DNA of 11,724 bases from Candidatus Methanomarinus sp. HR1 (GCA_002926195.1 MZXQ01000073.1:1-11724); one strand, 5' to 3'; numbered from the stretch's first letter, positions 1 through 5,950 are shown. Numbers and translations: made by a program. Notes: generated by a model not told the origin, from the sequence alone.

Positions 1-31
1 CTGTACGGTACTCTGTAATAACAGATCGGTG

Positions 32-151
32 CTACGCGGTGTAGATACTCTCGTCCTGCTGATGTAGCAGTGCTCTCTTCAGGATGTACCTGAATGGGTT
101 TTCATCCTGTTGCTGTTCGTTGTTGTGGGGGGTTTGATTATTGTTGTTCAT
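32..151 (-). CDS. Asn/Gln-rich small protein, 39 aa, unknown function
   Basis: I do not recognise this protein. The ORF is short, but it starts with ATG 8 bases after a perfect Shine-Dalgarno core (GGAGGT, 156-161 on the minus strand) and about 50 bp downstream of a good TATA box, so initiation signals are stronger here than for most genes in the window. Residues 2-17 are almost all Asn, Gln, His, Asp and Glu (MNNNNQTPHNNEQQQDEN). Residues 18-33 (NPFRYILKRALLHQQD) could form one amphipathic helix. There is no membrane segment and no cysteine. It ends with TAG, 31 bases inside the window edge. It is either a genuine small protein or the N-terminus of a longer gene broken by a frameshift; the other two frames also stay open to the edge, so I cannot decide. 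Nothing nearby suggests a role. Confidence 0.5.
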   Translation of the reverse strand: MNNNNQTPHNNEQQQDENPFRYILKRALLHQQDESIYTA

Positions 152-179
152 GTTGTTTACCTCCTATTGTTCATACGGG

Positions 180-244
180 CGATTAATCGACTTATGTGAA
201 TATATAAATGCTGTTAACTGTACTTAAACTTTGTGATTAATCGA
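180..244 (-). promoter_or_regulatory. TATA promoter flanked by two GATTAATC palindromes
   Basis: On the minus strand a TATA box (TTTATATATT, about 199-208) lies 48-57 bp upstream of the 39-codon ORF, which predicts a transcript start near 175-180 and a short leader carrying the GGAGGT site. A perfect palindrome CGATTAATCG (180-189) sits between the TATA box and the predicted start. The same 10-mer GATTAATCGA recurs at 235-244, on the other side of the TATA box, 54 bp (about five helical turns) away. Paired sites flanking a TATA box resemble an archaeal operator. The repeats are seen; the regulatory role is inferred. Confidence 0.45.
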
Positions 245-351
245 AAAGTGTTGTGATGGAATGCAATACTTGACAACAAAATGCAAGTTTTGGTGGGTAT
301 GAAGGATCACACTTTGCTGGCAATTGGAGTGTAGACTTTGACTACAAGAAC

Positions 352-519
352 AAAATCCTCCCTTATGTCGGATTTTCTTGACTGAAGCTTCGAAGAAGCT
401 GAAGACTAAAAGATTCGTAGAATCTTTGCTTGAGGCTCTTAAAAGAACCGAATGTTAGAAGATTAGAAAATGTGAATGGAGTGAGCATTTTCGATATATC
501 AAGTTATACTTGATATACT
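352..519 (+). repeat. Dispersed hairpin repeat, copy A
   Basis: Two blocks recur at 8388-8672. Block 1 (352-413) begins with a hairpin of AAAATCC and GGATTTT arms, followed by TTGACTGAA and AGCTGAAGA; it matches 8388-8450 at roughly three quarters of positions. Block 2 (461-519) matches 8614-8672 at 54 of 59 positions, and its last 33 bases (487-519) match 5891-5923 exactly on the opposite strand. Block 2 ends in a palindrome with 10-bp arms (495-504 and 508-517). Between the blocks is another perfect hairpin, AAAGATTC-GTA-GAATCTTT (409-427). No ORF, terminal inverted repeats or target duplication are visible. Confidence 0.7.
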
Positions 520-585
520 GAAACCATCAAATTAGAAACGCCAGATTACATTCTATACTAAACCATATCTGTTTTTTGTAACTTT

Positions 586-660
586 CTGCCACAGAGTACA
601 CAGAGATCACAGAGATGTCTTTTCCGCCCCCAAGTCCTCTCTCTGTGCTCTCTGTGGCAG
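586..660. repeat. Inverted repeat of 9-bp CACAGAG units
   Basis: The left arm has three tandem 9-mers, CACAGAGTA, CACAGAGAT and CACAGAGAT (590-616). The right arm has two reverse-complement 9-mers, CTCTCTGTG (639-647 and 648-656). The ends pair perfectly over 11 bp (CTGCCACAGAG with CTCTGTGGCAG), so the whole can fold into a stem of about 21 bp around a pyrimidine-rich loop. CACAGAG-type intergenic repeats are widespread in environmental bacteria and archaea. It could also stop transcription entering from either side. Confidence 0.7.
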
Positions 661-710
661 TCATATTGAGTTCCAAATTACACTTGCGGAGTAGTATAAT
701 TTGATTGCTT

Positions 711-727
711 CATACTATAAAAAATTA
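711..727 (+). promoter_or_regulatory. TATA box for the YwbE-family gene
   Basis: An A/T-rich box (ACTATAAAAAATT) lies about 60-70 bp before the chosen ATG at 783. A transcript start about 25 bp downstream would leave a leader of roughly 35-45 bases containing the GGAG site at 771-774. It is predicted from sequence only. Confidence 0.4.
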
Positions 728-782
728 AAATCCGCAAATGTTATCTATTTTCACGAGAAAAATATTGGTAGGAGAAATCTAT

Positions 783-977
783 ATGGATGGAACTATTCGG
801 ACGAATATTAGTTTGGGATTGCATGTTGCAATCATATTAAAAAAGGATCAAAAAACAGGTAAACTTACAAGAGGAATTGTTCAACGCATACTAACAAATT
901 CCAGGACACATCCACATGGAATTAAAGTTCGTCTTGAAAGTGGTGAAATCGGCAGAGTAAAAGAAATTTTAGATTAG
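783..977 (+). CDS. ywbE: YwbE-family small basic protein (DUF2196)
   Basis: A 64-residue protein of the YwbE family, whose function is not established. The family hallmark is clear over almost the whole length: an N-terminal stretch (TNISLGLHVAIILKKDQKTG), then KLTRGIVQRILTNS, then THPHGIKVRLESGEIGRV. The small, basic, beta-rich fold suggests a nucleic-acid-binding role, which is inference. I chose the ATG at 783 because the family starts here and a GGAG site at 771-774 sits 8 bases upstream. The frame is open back to an ATG at 738, but those 15 extra residues match nothing expected and that ATG has no good ribosome binding site. The gene is alone on its strand and converges on DNA ligase. 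A run of six T at 991-996 follows the stop and probably ends the transcript. Confidence 0.85.
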   Translation: MDGTIRTNISLGLHVAIILKKDQKTGKLTRGIVQRILTNSRTHPHGIKVRLESGEIGRVKEILD

Positions 978-987
978 AAATATTAGA

Positions 988-1000
988 TAGTTTTTTAATC
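988..1000 (+). terminator. T-tract terminator after the YwbE gene
   Basis: Six consecutive T (991-996) lie 14 bases after the stop codon. Archaeal transcription often ends at such tracts without a hairpin. A weak hairpin (GGATT-ATA-AATCC, about 1017-1029) follows in the 79-bp gap between the two convergent genes. Confidence 0.4.
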
Positions 1001-1056
1001 AAATCGGAGTTAAATGGATTATAAATCCGAAATGGCTATTTTGCAATTGCCAGGGG

Positions 1057-2751
1057 TCAAATATCTACCCTGCCCTTCTGGTTAATATACAATTGTTCTA
1101 TTCTCTCAAGTGTATCCACTTCATTCGGATCTCTATCATCACGCACCCTGACCAGTCTGGGAAATCGTAATGCATAACCGGAATTATAAGTAGGGCTTTT
1201 CTGGATCTCCTCAAACGCCACTTCAAACACGATCTCAGGTACAAAATCAAGCTCGGTTCCACGTTCTATAATAATAAGATCCTTGAACCTTAACGTTAGT
1301 TCAAGAAGCAAATCGTCTGTGATACCAGTTCCTACCCGCCCCATTGATAAAAATTGCCCTGTTGTCGATTCTATACATGCCAGTTGATATGAGCCGATCA
1401 TTTGTGCACGGCGCCCTTCGCCCCATTCACCACCAATAACTACAAGGTCCAGCGTCTCCATCAATGGCTTTACTTTTAACCAGTTTTTTCCACGTTTTCC
1501 AGGAGAATACAATGACTCCGGGTTCTTTAACATAACTCCTTCATGTCCTGCATCCAATGCCGTCATGTAGATATTATTGACCACCTGAACATCTGAAGTA
1601 ATTACCTGCTCTGACACATTTAGAGTAGCAGAAGGGTTTACACATTCTAATAATTGCTGTCTTCGCAAAACGAGATTATTATTGAACAGATTCATACCAT
1701 TGATATACATAATATCGAACAGGAACAATTGCAGAGGAATCTTGCTTACCATTATATCAACATCATATTTCCGCCTGAACCGTTTTAGTATCTGCTGGAA
1801 AGCCCCTGGTTTTTCATCTTCGAACACAACAACTTCGCCATCGAGAATAGCACTCTTAGCTGTTATCCCATTTCGTATCATACTCACAATATCAGGTAAC
1901 GAATCAGTAACATCTTCCATGCGTCGTGAAAAAATAGTGATATTATTCCCGTCTTTATGAATTTGAACCCTTGCTCCATCGAATTTCCATTCAACAGCTA
2001 CAGAACCCATTTCCCTGACAACAGGTTCGATGCCTGAAGAGATCTGGGCAAGCATTTGTTTTATGGGACGGCCCAATGTTATATCCATTTTTCTTAGTCC
2101 TTCTATTCCCTTTAACCTGGTCTCTCTTGCAACCATTCCCATGTCATTTGTCAGTATATAAGCCATCTCAACATCATCTTTTGTAACATCAAAGGCTCTG
2201 GCAATAGCATCACGTACAATCCCCTCTCCTACCCCTATTCTTAATTCCTCAATTGCTAATCTGGCAATATATACAGCTTCCGTATGAACAGCCTGGGCAA
2301 ATAAGAATTGAAGATTCCTGATCCGGGTAGCCTGTGAACCTTTACCTGAAGCTTTTGCTATATTCACAAACCGCATATATACATCTGTGATAGATAAAAC
2401 GTTATCTTCCTCTACAAAAGTCGCAAAAGTAGATTGTGTTTTGTTATTATTTGCCATAGCTTCTTTGGCAGCCAGTCCCACATCCCCGTTCTTTTTAACA
2501 AGTTCCTTAATGTCCCTGACCGGCAGACCTGAAGCCCTGGATAGAGTAGCATATAACATGCCAGGTCCAATGCCCAATTGCAGAGGACTCCATACAGGAA
2601 ATATCTGTCCCATGATAAACCTTGATGTGATCTCAAGTTCCTTATCATCTATTGATAAAAAAAAATCAGCTACTACTTGTGTAATCTCCAGGGACCCGGA
2701 TATGTTTTCGATACGCTCGCATATTAAAGCAAGATCATTGAAACTGGTCAT
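1057..2751 (-). CDS. lig: ATP-dependent DNA ligase (archaeal type I)
   Basis: This enzyme seals nicks in duplex DNA during replication and repair, using ATP to adenylate an active-site lysine. All nucleotidyltransferase motifs are present and in order: motif I EWKFDG with the adenylated Lys at residue 256, motif III LDGEVVVF (303-310), motif IIIa LFLFDIMYI (342-350), motif IV HEGVMLKN (403-410), motif V WLKVKP (424-429), and the C-terminal RFPRLVRVRDDRDP block of the OB-fold domain (529-542). Residues 1 to about 210 form the alpha-helical DNA-binding domain. The length of 564 residues is normal for the euryarchaeal family (about 550-600), and the start fits the usual N-terminus (MTSFNDLALICERIENISGS). 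It is monocistronic and intact. A clear TATA box lies about 90 bp upstream; the ribosome binding site is weak (GAGA). Confidence 0.97.
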   Translation of the reverse strand: MTSFNDLALICERIENISGSLEITQVVADFFLSIDDKELEITSRFIMGQIFPVWSPLQLGIGPGMLYATLSRASGLPVRDIKELVKKNGDVGLAAKEAMANNNKTQSTFATFVEEDNVLSITDVYMRFVNIAKASGKGSQATRIRNLQFLFAQAVHTEAVYIARLAIEELRIGVGEGIVRDAIARAFDVTKDDVEMAYILTNDMGMVARETRLKGIEGLRKMDITLGRPIKQMLAQISSGIEPVVREMGSVAVEWKFDGARVQIHKDGNNITIFSRRMEDVTDSLPDIVSMIRNGITAKSAILDGEVVVFEDEKPGAFQQILKRFRRKYDVDIMVSKIPLQLFLFDIMYINGMNLFNNNLVLRRQQLLECVNPSATLNVSEQVITSDVQVVNNIYMTALDAGHEGVMLKNPESLYSPGKRGKNWLKVKPLMETLDLVVIGGEWGEGRRAQMIGSYQLACIESTTGQFLSMGRVGTGITDDLLLELTLRFKDLIIIERGTELDFVPEIVFEVAFEEIQKSPTYNSGYALRFPRLVRVRDDRDPNEVDTLERIEQLYINQKGRVDI

Positions 2752-2835
2752 CTGGTTCTCTATCTGTTATAGGATGTAAAAACAGTTTCTATATTGTCAC
2801 ATTGGGACTAATTTTTAGGAAGTTTATGAAAAGTA

Positions 2836-2850
2836 GGTTTTATATGCATA
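2836..2850 (-). promoter_or_regulatory. TATA promoter of DNA ligase
   Basis: The minus strand reads GCATATAAAACC here, a close match to the archaeal TATA box. Transcription would start near 2810-2815, giving a leader of about 60 bases before the ligase ATG at 2751. The same region is the upstream flank of the divergent dehydratase-like gene. Confidence 0.5.
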
Positions 2851-2928
2851 ACCGATTGCTGATATTAATGGACTTGCAAAACCAGGATTGAAAATATTAA
2901 TTACTTAATACCACATACACCATAATTA

Positions 2929-3870
2929 ATGACCAATACCATAGGGATCACAGCCCTGATACCACCTGAATTAATATACGCTTGCGGACACCGCCCTCTT
3001 GATGTAAACAATGTCGTACCTGAGTCATCATTAAGTCCACGTAGCAAATTGTGTGCATGGACCGCCCTGTGGCGGGATCTGATCTTAACAGGCAGCCTGG
3101 ATATTGACTCACTGGTAGTCGTAGCCGGGGGCGATTGTCATAATGCATTAGTAGACGGTCAAAAAGTTTCCTTGAGTGGTTTACCTACTCATTATTTTTT
3201 CTATCCTTTTGACACAAACACCCAATATCTACACTCCCAGCTGAAAAGTTTAGAAGGATTTTTAGGAGGCATTAAAGACCATAAGATGTTTAAGTACATT
3301 TACAGATTAAAGAAAAAAGGTCTGGCTCTTGAAAAACAGCGAGTGAATGACAATGCTCGCGCCAGTGATATTTTTAGTGCTCTTATTTGCTTTAGTGACA
3401 TGCAGAGTGATCCATATGAATTTGAGAATTTAATTGATAATATCCCTGACACAGATGTCGAATATTCCAGCCGTGTTGCTATGATAGGAGTTCCGCCTAT
3501 CTATCCGGACTTTCATAAAGTTGCAGAAGAATTCGGTCTGCATATAGTGTATGATGAACTCCCATATGAATTCATACGATTAGGGGGAAATGATCTGCAA
3601 GGACTTGCTAAGAGTTATAAGGATTATTCTTTTGCCGGGCCGATCAAGAGCAGGATAAAAATTATCAACCATGAACTTCAAAAACGCCGTGTAGATGGAG
3701 TGATCCATTACACGCAGTTTGCCTGTCACCATACACTGGAAGATGAGATATTCAGGGATTATCTGGATTACCCCTTCCTGACTGTCCAGGGTGATCTCCC
3801 CGGTCCAACACCTGAGCAGTTGAAACTGAGACTGGAAGCTTTTAGTGAAATGCTGGAGATAATGCCATGA
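2929..3870 (+). CDS. 2-hydroxyacyl-CoA dehydratase D-component-like Fe-S protein
   Basis: The protein belongs to the HgdB/FldC/BcrB superfamily of oxygen-sensitive [4Fe-4S] proteins, which receive an electron from an ATP-driven activator and perform difficult reductions or dehydrations. Family features visible are the N-terminal PPELIYACGHRPL block (residues 12-24), Cys42 (KLCAWTALWRD), Cys70 (GGDCHNALVDGQ) and Cys266 (HYTQFACHHTLEDE), followed by a C-terminal strand and acidic loop (PFLTVQGDLPGPT). The three cysteines match the expected cluster ligands; Cys19 is extra. At 313 residues it is shorter than the usual 370-430. Dehydratases need two such subunits, but only one is encoded here, beside its own activator. 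That arrangement recalls the single-subunit double-cubane cluster proteins. The substrate is unknown. There is no Shine-Dalgarno site before the ATG, so it may be leaderless. Its stop overlaps the next start. Confidence 0.8.
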   Translation: MTNTIGITALIPPELIYACGHRPLDVNNVVPESSLSPRSKLCAWTALWRDLILTGSLDIDSLVVVAGGDCHNALVDGQKVSLSGLPTHYFFYPFDTNTQYLHSQLKSLEGFLGGIKDHKMFKYIYRLKKKGLALEKQRVNDNARASDIFSALICFSDMQSDPYEFENLIDNIPDTDVEYSSRVAMIGVPPIYPDFHKVAEEFGLHIVYDELPYEFIRLGGNDLQGLAKSYKDYSFAGPIKSRIKIINHELQKRRVDGVIHYTQFACHHTLEDEIFRDYLDYPFLTVQGDLPGPTPEQLKLRLEAFSEMLEIMP

Positions 3871-4583
3871 ATATCGGGCTTGATGTGGGCAGTACAACTG
3901 CTAAGATCGTGTTGCTGGATAAAAGTAAAATAATAAGATCAAAAGTAGTATCCAGCCACAACTGGAAAGAATTACTTGATACTAATACAGATGAACATAT
4001 TATTGTATCTACAGGTTATTTCCGCAGGAAAGTCCCGCATAGCGCAGCTATAACCGAGATCACAGCCGCATCACTGGGCGTGCGGTACTATGTCCCTGAT
4101 GCACAGGTTATCGTAGATATCGGGGGCCAGGATACAAAGGTGATAGATCTTCGAAATAACAGGTTCATGATCAATGACAAATGCAGTGCGGGTACAGGTG
4201 CATTCTTAGAACTTGCAGCTCATTATTTTAATATACCTATTGAGTCACTGGGTAAACTGCACTCCCGAACACAAAGAAGTGCACAGATCAATAATACCTG
4301 TGGTGTATTTGCCATATCAGAGATGATCTCGCAATTGGTTGCAGGATATACCATAGAAGAAGTGATACACGGCATCCACGAAGCTTTTGCACACCGCATT
4401 GCACAGATGATCCCACCTACAAATCAGGTAGTGCTTATTGGTGGGACTGTGTTGAATACAGGAATTGTAAATTCAATGGAAACAATACTTGATTCAACTA
4501 TAGTAGTGCCACCTGAGCCGCAGATGATAAATGCTATTGGTGCGGCTCTATATAGAGAAATACGAAGTTATTCCAAATCTTAA
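3867..4583 (+). CDS. BadF/HgdC-type ATPase, activator of the upstream Fe-S protein
   Basis: This is an acyl-CoA dehydratase activase of the ASKHA (actin-like) ATPase fold. As a homodimer such proteins hold one [4Fe-4S] cluster at the dimer interface and use ATP hydrolysis to inject a low-potential electron into the partner. All signatures are present: phosphate-1 motif GLDVGSTTAKIV (residues 4-15), STGYFRRKVP (48-57), phosphate-2 motif VDIGGQDTKVID (83-94), cluster Cys106 (NDKCSAGTGAFLE), cluster Cys145 (NNTCGVFAISEMI), adenosine motif VLIGGTVLN (189-197) and PPEPQMINAIGAALY (215-229). The length of 238 residues is slightly below the usual 255-270, but no motif is lost. It overlaps the upstream gene by ATGA, with GGAG just upstream, so the two are translationally coupled and very likely act together. 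Its stop codon overlaps that of the convergent acidic-protein gene. Confidence 0.9.
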   Translation: MNIGLDVGSTTAKIVLLDKSKIIRSKVVSSHNWKELLDTNTDEHIIVSTGYFRRKVPHSAAITEITAASLGVRYYVPDAQVIVDIGGQDTKVIDLRNNRFMINDKCSAGTGAFLELAAHYFNIPIESLGKLHSRTQRSAQINNTCGVFAISEMISQLVAGYTIEEVIHGIHEAFAHRIAQMIPPTNQVVLIGGTVLNTGIVNSMETILDSTIVVPPEPQMINAIGAALYREIRSYSKS

Positions 4584-4936
4584 TCGTCCGGATTTACCCA
4601 TGGACTCTTAAATTCATCCTGGAGTTCATGCAGCCTTTGCATCATATAATCATGAGCCTCATTAACAGTATCCAGTTCACCGCGTAGTGCCAGCAATTCC
4701 CGCTGATCAATTTCAACTATATCAACATTGGATAGTCTGTTCACTGGTTCCAGATCGAATTCTTCAACTAATTCGACAATTATTGATTCAGGTACTCCGG
4801 GAGGAATTACAAGATCATACAAGCCTTCAAGCTCATTTTCCTCTTCTGTAAGTTTCTCCTCTTCAGCATATTCATCTCCGATAAATAAATTCTCTTCATC
4901 CTGTTCTTTTTTTTTTTTCTTTACCAAATAAATCAC
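4580..4936 (-). CDS. Acidic hypothetical protein with lysine-rich N-terminus
   Basis: I do not recognise this protein. It has three zones: a Lys run (residues 6-10), a very acidic low-complexity stretch (about 11-40, mostly Glu and Asp), and a more ordered part (41-118). The last contains DLVIPPGVPESIIVELVEEFDLEPVNRL and a C-terminal helix, LDTVNEAHDYMMQRLHELQDEF, that could form a coiled coil. There is no membrane segment or cysteine. Lys codons plus flanking bases produce an uninterrupted run of 12 T on the plus strand (4907-4918), a likely site of slippage. The start is uncertain: the GTG at 4936 sits inside a GGTGA Shine-Dalgarno-like core, which would better serve the TTG at 4927 (115 residues, MVKKKKKEQ). 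It follows the flavin protein gene by about 28 bp and may share its transcript. The stop overlaps that of the convergent activator. Confidence 0.65.
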   Translation of the reverse strand: MIYLVKKKKKEQDEENLFIGDEYAEEEKLTEEENELEGLYDLVIPPGVPESIIVELVEEFDLEPVNRLSNVDIVEIDQRELLALRGELDTVNEAHDYMMQRLHELQDEFKSPWVNPDD

Positions 4937-4964
4937 CGGTTATAATAGTATTAAAAAATGCCAG

Positions 4965-5363
4965 CTATACGATCCGCTCACCTGCATTTGGTCCGTACAT
5001 TGCGTTATAGACCTCTTCAATATGGAAGATCACAGCAGCTTTACCAGGCATTTTCTTGGACTCGGCTATTGCCTTTGCTTCCTCGAACTTATCTCCTTGC
5101 TCCAGATAATCTATCGAACCTTTGACCTTATATGATTTCTTAGATTCACCATCATAGGCCACTAATGTCATTTTAGGATTAGCTTTTAGATTTTCAGCCG
5201 TCTTTTTAAAGAAATTGTCAACAATCATTATTGTTTCATCATCGATAAATTTCCACATCCCGATAAAGACTACATTCGGATTACCTGCATTATCAGCAGT
5301 AGCAATAGGAAGTGGTTTCTGTTTAAGTATAACATCTTTTACTTCAGGGGGTAGTACAACCAT
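4965..5363 (-). CDS. Pyridoxamine 5'-phosphate oxidase-like split-barrel flavin-binding protein
   Basis: The protein fits the small split beta-barrel family related to pyridoxamine phosphate oxidase, whose members are dimers that bind FMN, F420 or haem. Recognisable parts are LPIATADNAGNPNVVFIGMWKF (a beta hairpin with the NAGNPN turn), IMIVDNFFKKTAENLKANPKMTLV (the typical strand, then helix, then KNPKVTL-like strand) and YKVKGSIDYLEQGDKFEEA. Residues IFHIEEVYNAMYGPNAGERI close the barrel. The family includes many anaerobe proteins of unknown substrate, so no reaction is assigned. I chose the ATG at 5363 (132 residues) because GGTGA lies 5 bases before it; an ATG at 5375 overlaps that site and would add only four residues. 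A TATA-like box at about 5408-5420 suggests its own promoter. The acidic protein downstream may be co-transcribed. Confidence 0.82.
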   Translation of the reverse strand: MVVLPPEVKDVILKQKPLPIATADNAGNPNVVFIGMWKFIDDETIMIVDNFFKKTAENLKANPKMTLVAYDGESKKSYKVKGSIDYLEQGDKFEEAKAIAESKKMPGKAAVIFHIEEVYNAMYGPNAGERIV

Positions 5364-5407
5364 ATTATTCACCATCTATATTGTAGTTATTTATGTTCAT
5401 AAAGGTT

Positions 5408-5420
5408 TTGATATAAAGAT
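5408..5420 (-). promoter_or_regulatory. TATA promoter of the flavin-binding protein gene
   Basis: The minus strand has CTTTATATCAAAA about 45-57 bp before the chosen ATG. A start 25 bp downstream (near 5388) leaves a leader of about 25 bases with the GGTGA site in it, which supports the shorter protein start. Confidence 0.4.
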
Positions 5421-5438
5421 CATTATTAAATCGGTGCG

Positions 5439-5804
5439 TTACTTATGATCATGTATCAATTTATACCATTGATACGCTATAAGAACTAACAATAAAATAA
5501 CAACAAACCCTATAATATCAAAAATCACTTTGATCCCGGGGGATATGGTCCCATCAGTCATAAGTTCGTAAAACCTGAATATCCGCCTTATTACTATCAA
5601 AGCCCCTACTACTACTATACAGACCCAGTTCCATTCTAAAAATTCCTTATTCAGAAATGCTTTGGCTTTTATTATATCCAGCCCTATCTTTCTCCACACC
5701 CGCCAGTTCTGGATCACAAAGAATAATCCAATCAGTGCCAGTACTATTGATGCTATGTTTATTATAATTGAAAAAGTATTAAAGCTGTCTGACATAAACC
5801 CCAT
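5439..5804 (-). CDS. Small three-helix membrane protein, unknown function
   Basis: The family is not recognised. The 121-residue protein has three clear hydrophobic segments: about 13-32 (IIINIASIVLALIGLFFVI), 60-76 (WVCIVVVGALIVIRR edge) and 92-112 (IFDIIGFVVILLLVLIAYQW). A basic amphipathic stretch separates the first two (NWRVWRKIGLDIIKAKAFL, 33-51), which suggests an inner loop. The tail is short and charged (KLIHDHK). It lies upstream of, and in the same orientation as, the flavin protein gene, but about 60 bp and a separate promoter intervene, so co-function is not implied. The start at 5804 lies about 26 bp after a TATA-like TTTAAATG box (near 5828-5835), so the transcript is probably leaderless. 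A second ATG at codon 4 (5795) is an alternative. Confidence 0.72.
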   Translation of the reverse strand: MGFMSDSFNTFSIIINIASIVLALIGLFFVIQNWRVWRKIGLDIIKAKAFLNKEFLEWNWVCIVVVGALIVIRRIFRFYELMTDGTISPGIKVIFDIIGFVVILLLVLIAYQWYKLIHDHK

Positions 5805-5823
5805 AACTTATGTATAAGTCATC

Positions 5824-5838
5824 ACATTTAAACCTTTT
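5824..5838 (-). promoter_or_regulatory. TATA box giving a leaderless transcript for the membrane protein
   Basis: The minus strand reads AAAGGTTTAAATGTG. The TATA-like core is centred about 26 bp from the ATG at 5804, the spacing expected when transcription starts at the first codon. No Shine-Dalgarno site precedes that ATG, which agrees. Confidence 0.4.
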
Positions 5839-5890
5839 TTAAGTGAGCAGGACTTTCTTAACTTTGCAATCTTTGTAATGGTTTTTTTAT

Positions 5891-5923
5891 AGTATATCAA
5901 GTATAACTTGATATATCGAAAAT
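5891..5923 (-). repeat. Dispersed palindromic repeat, copy C, in the mptG leader
   Basis: These 33 bases are the exact reverse complement of 487-519. They contain a palindrome with 10-bp arms, TATATCAAGT (5893-5902) and ACTTGATATA (5906-5915), around ATA. The element lies just after a T-rich TATA-like box (about 5883-5892) and ends 10 bases before the GGAG site of mptG, so it would be in the leader or cover the transcript start. An operator or RNA hairpin role is possible but unproven. Confidence 0.7.
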
Positions 5924-5933
5924 CAGACCAAAA

Positions 5934-5937
5934 GGAG
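5934..5937 (+). promoter_or_regulatory. Ribosome binding site of mptG (long spacing)
   Basis: GGAG in the context AAAAGGAGATAAT is a clear Shine-Dalgarno core, but it is 13 bases from the ATG at 5951, longer than usual. No nearer in-frame ATG, GTG or TTG start fits better, and the protein N-terminus (MIKITTPSRLHITL) agrees with the family. Confidence 0.5.
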
Positions 5938-5950
5938 ATAATAATCACTG

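Larger units (their letters stand above)
152..782. other. Non-coding, repeat-rich intergenic region
   Basis: I find no convincing gene here; the longest tidy ATG frame is 17 codons (281-334). The stretch holds, in order, the palindrome-flanked promoter for the small upstream ORF, a run of short hairpins that recurs near 8385-8672 (repeat copy A), a long inverted repeat made of CACAGAG units (586-660), and a TATA-like promoter for the YwbE gene. Confidence 0.6.

Noticed and set aside
281..334. A 17-codon ATG frame in the first intergenic region
   Set aside because: It has no ribosome binding site, no recognisable composition and lies among repeats; it is within chance expectation.
352..519. 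Dispersed repeat as an insertion sequence remnant
   Set aside because: No transposase fragment, terminal inverted repeats or target duplication can be seen, so I kept it as an unclassified repeat.
590..656. CACAGAG units as a CRISPR array
   Set aside because: The 9-mers are directly abutting, without spacers, and occur in both orientations; no cas genes are present.
738..782. Longer N-terminus for the YwbE-family protein
   Set aside because: The family begins near the methionine at 783, which has GGAG at the right distance; the upstream ATG has none.
2387..2779. Plus-strand frame of 130 codons across the ligase gene
   Set aside because: It is a shadow of the ligase coding sequence, with no family resemblance and Ser/Leu-rich composition typical of antisense frames.
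3867..4583. Methanogenesis marker protein 15 (also BadF-like) for the activator
   Set aside because: The protein is shorter and its motifs and partner gene fit the general dehydratase activase better.
4728..4931. Ser/Phe-rich 67-codon plus-strand frame
   Set aside because: It is the antisense of the Glu/Asp/Lys-rich acidic protein; poly-Ser and poly-Phe are the mirror of GAA and AAA codons.
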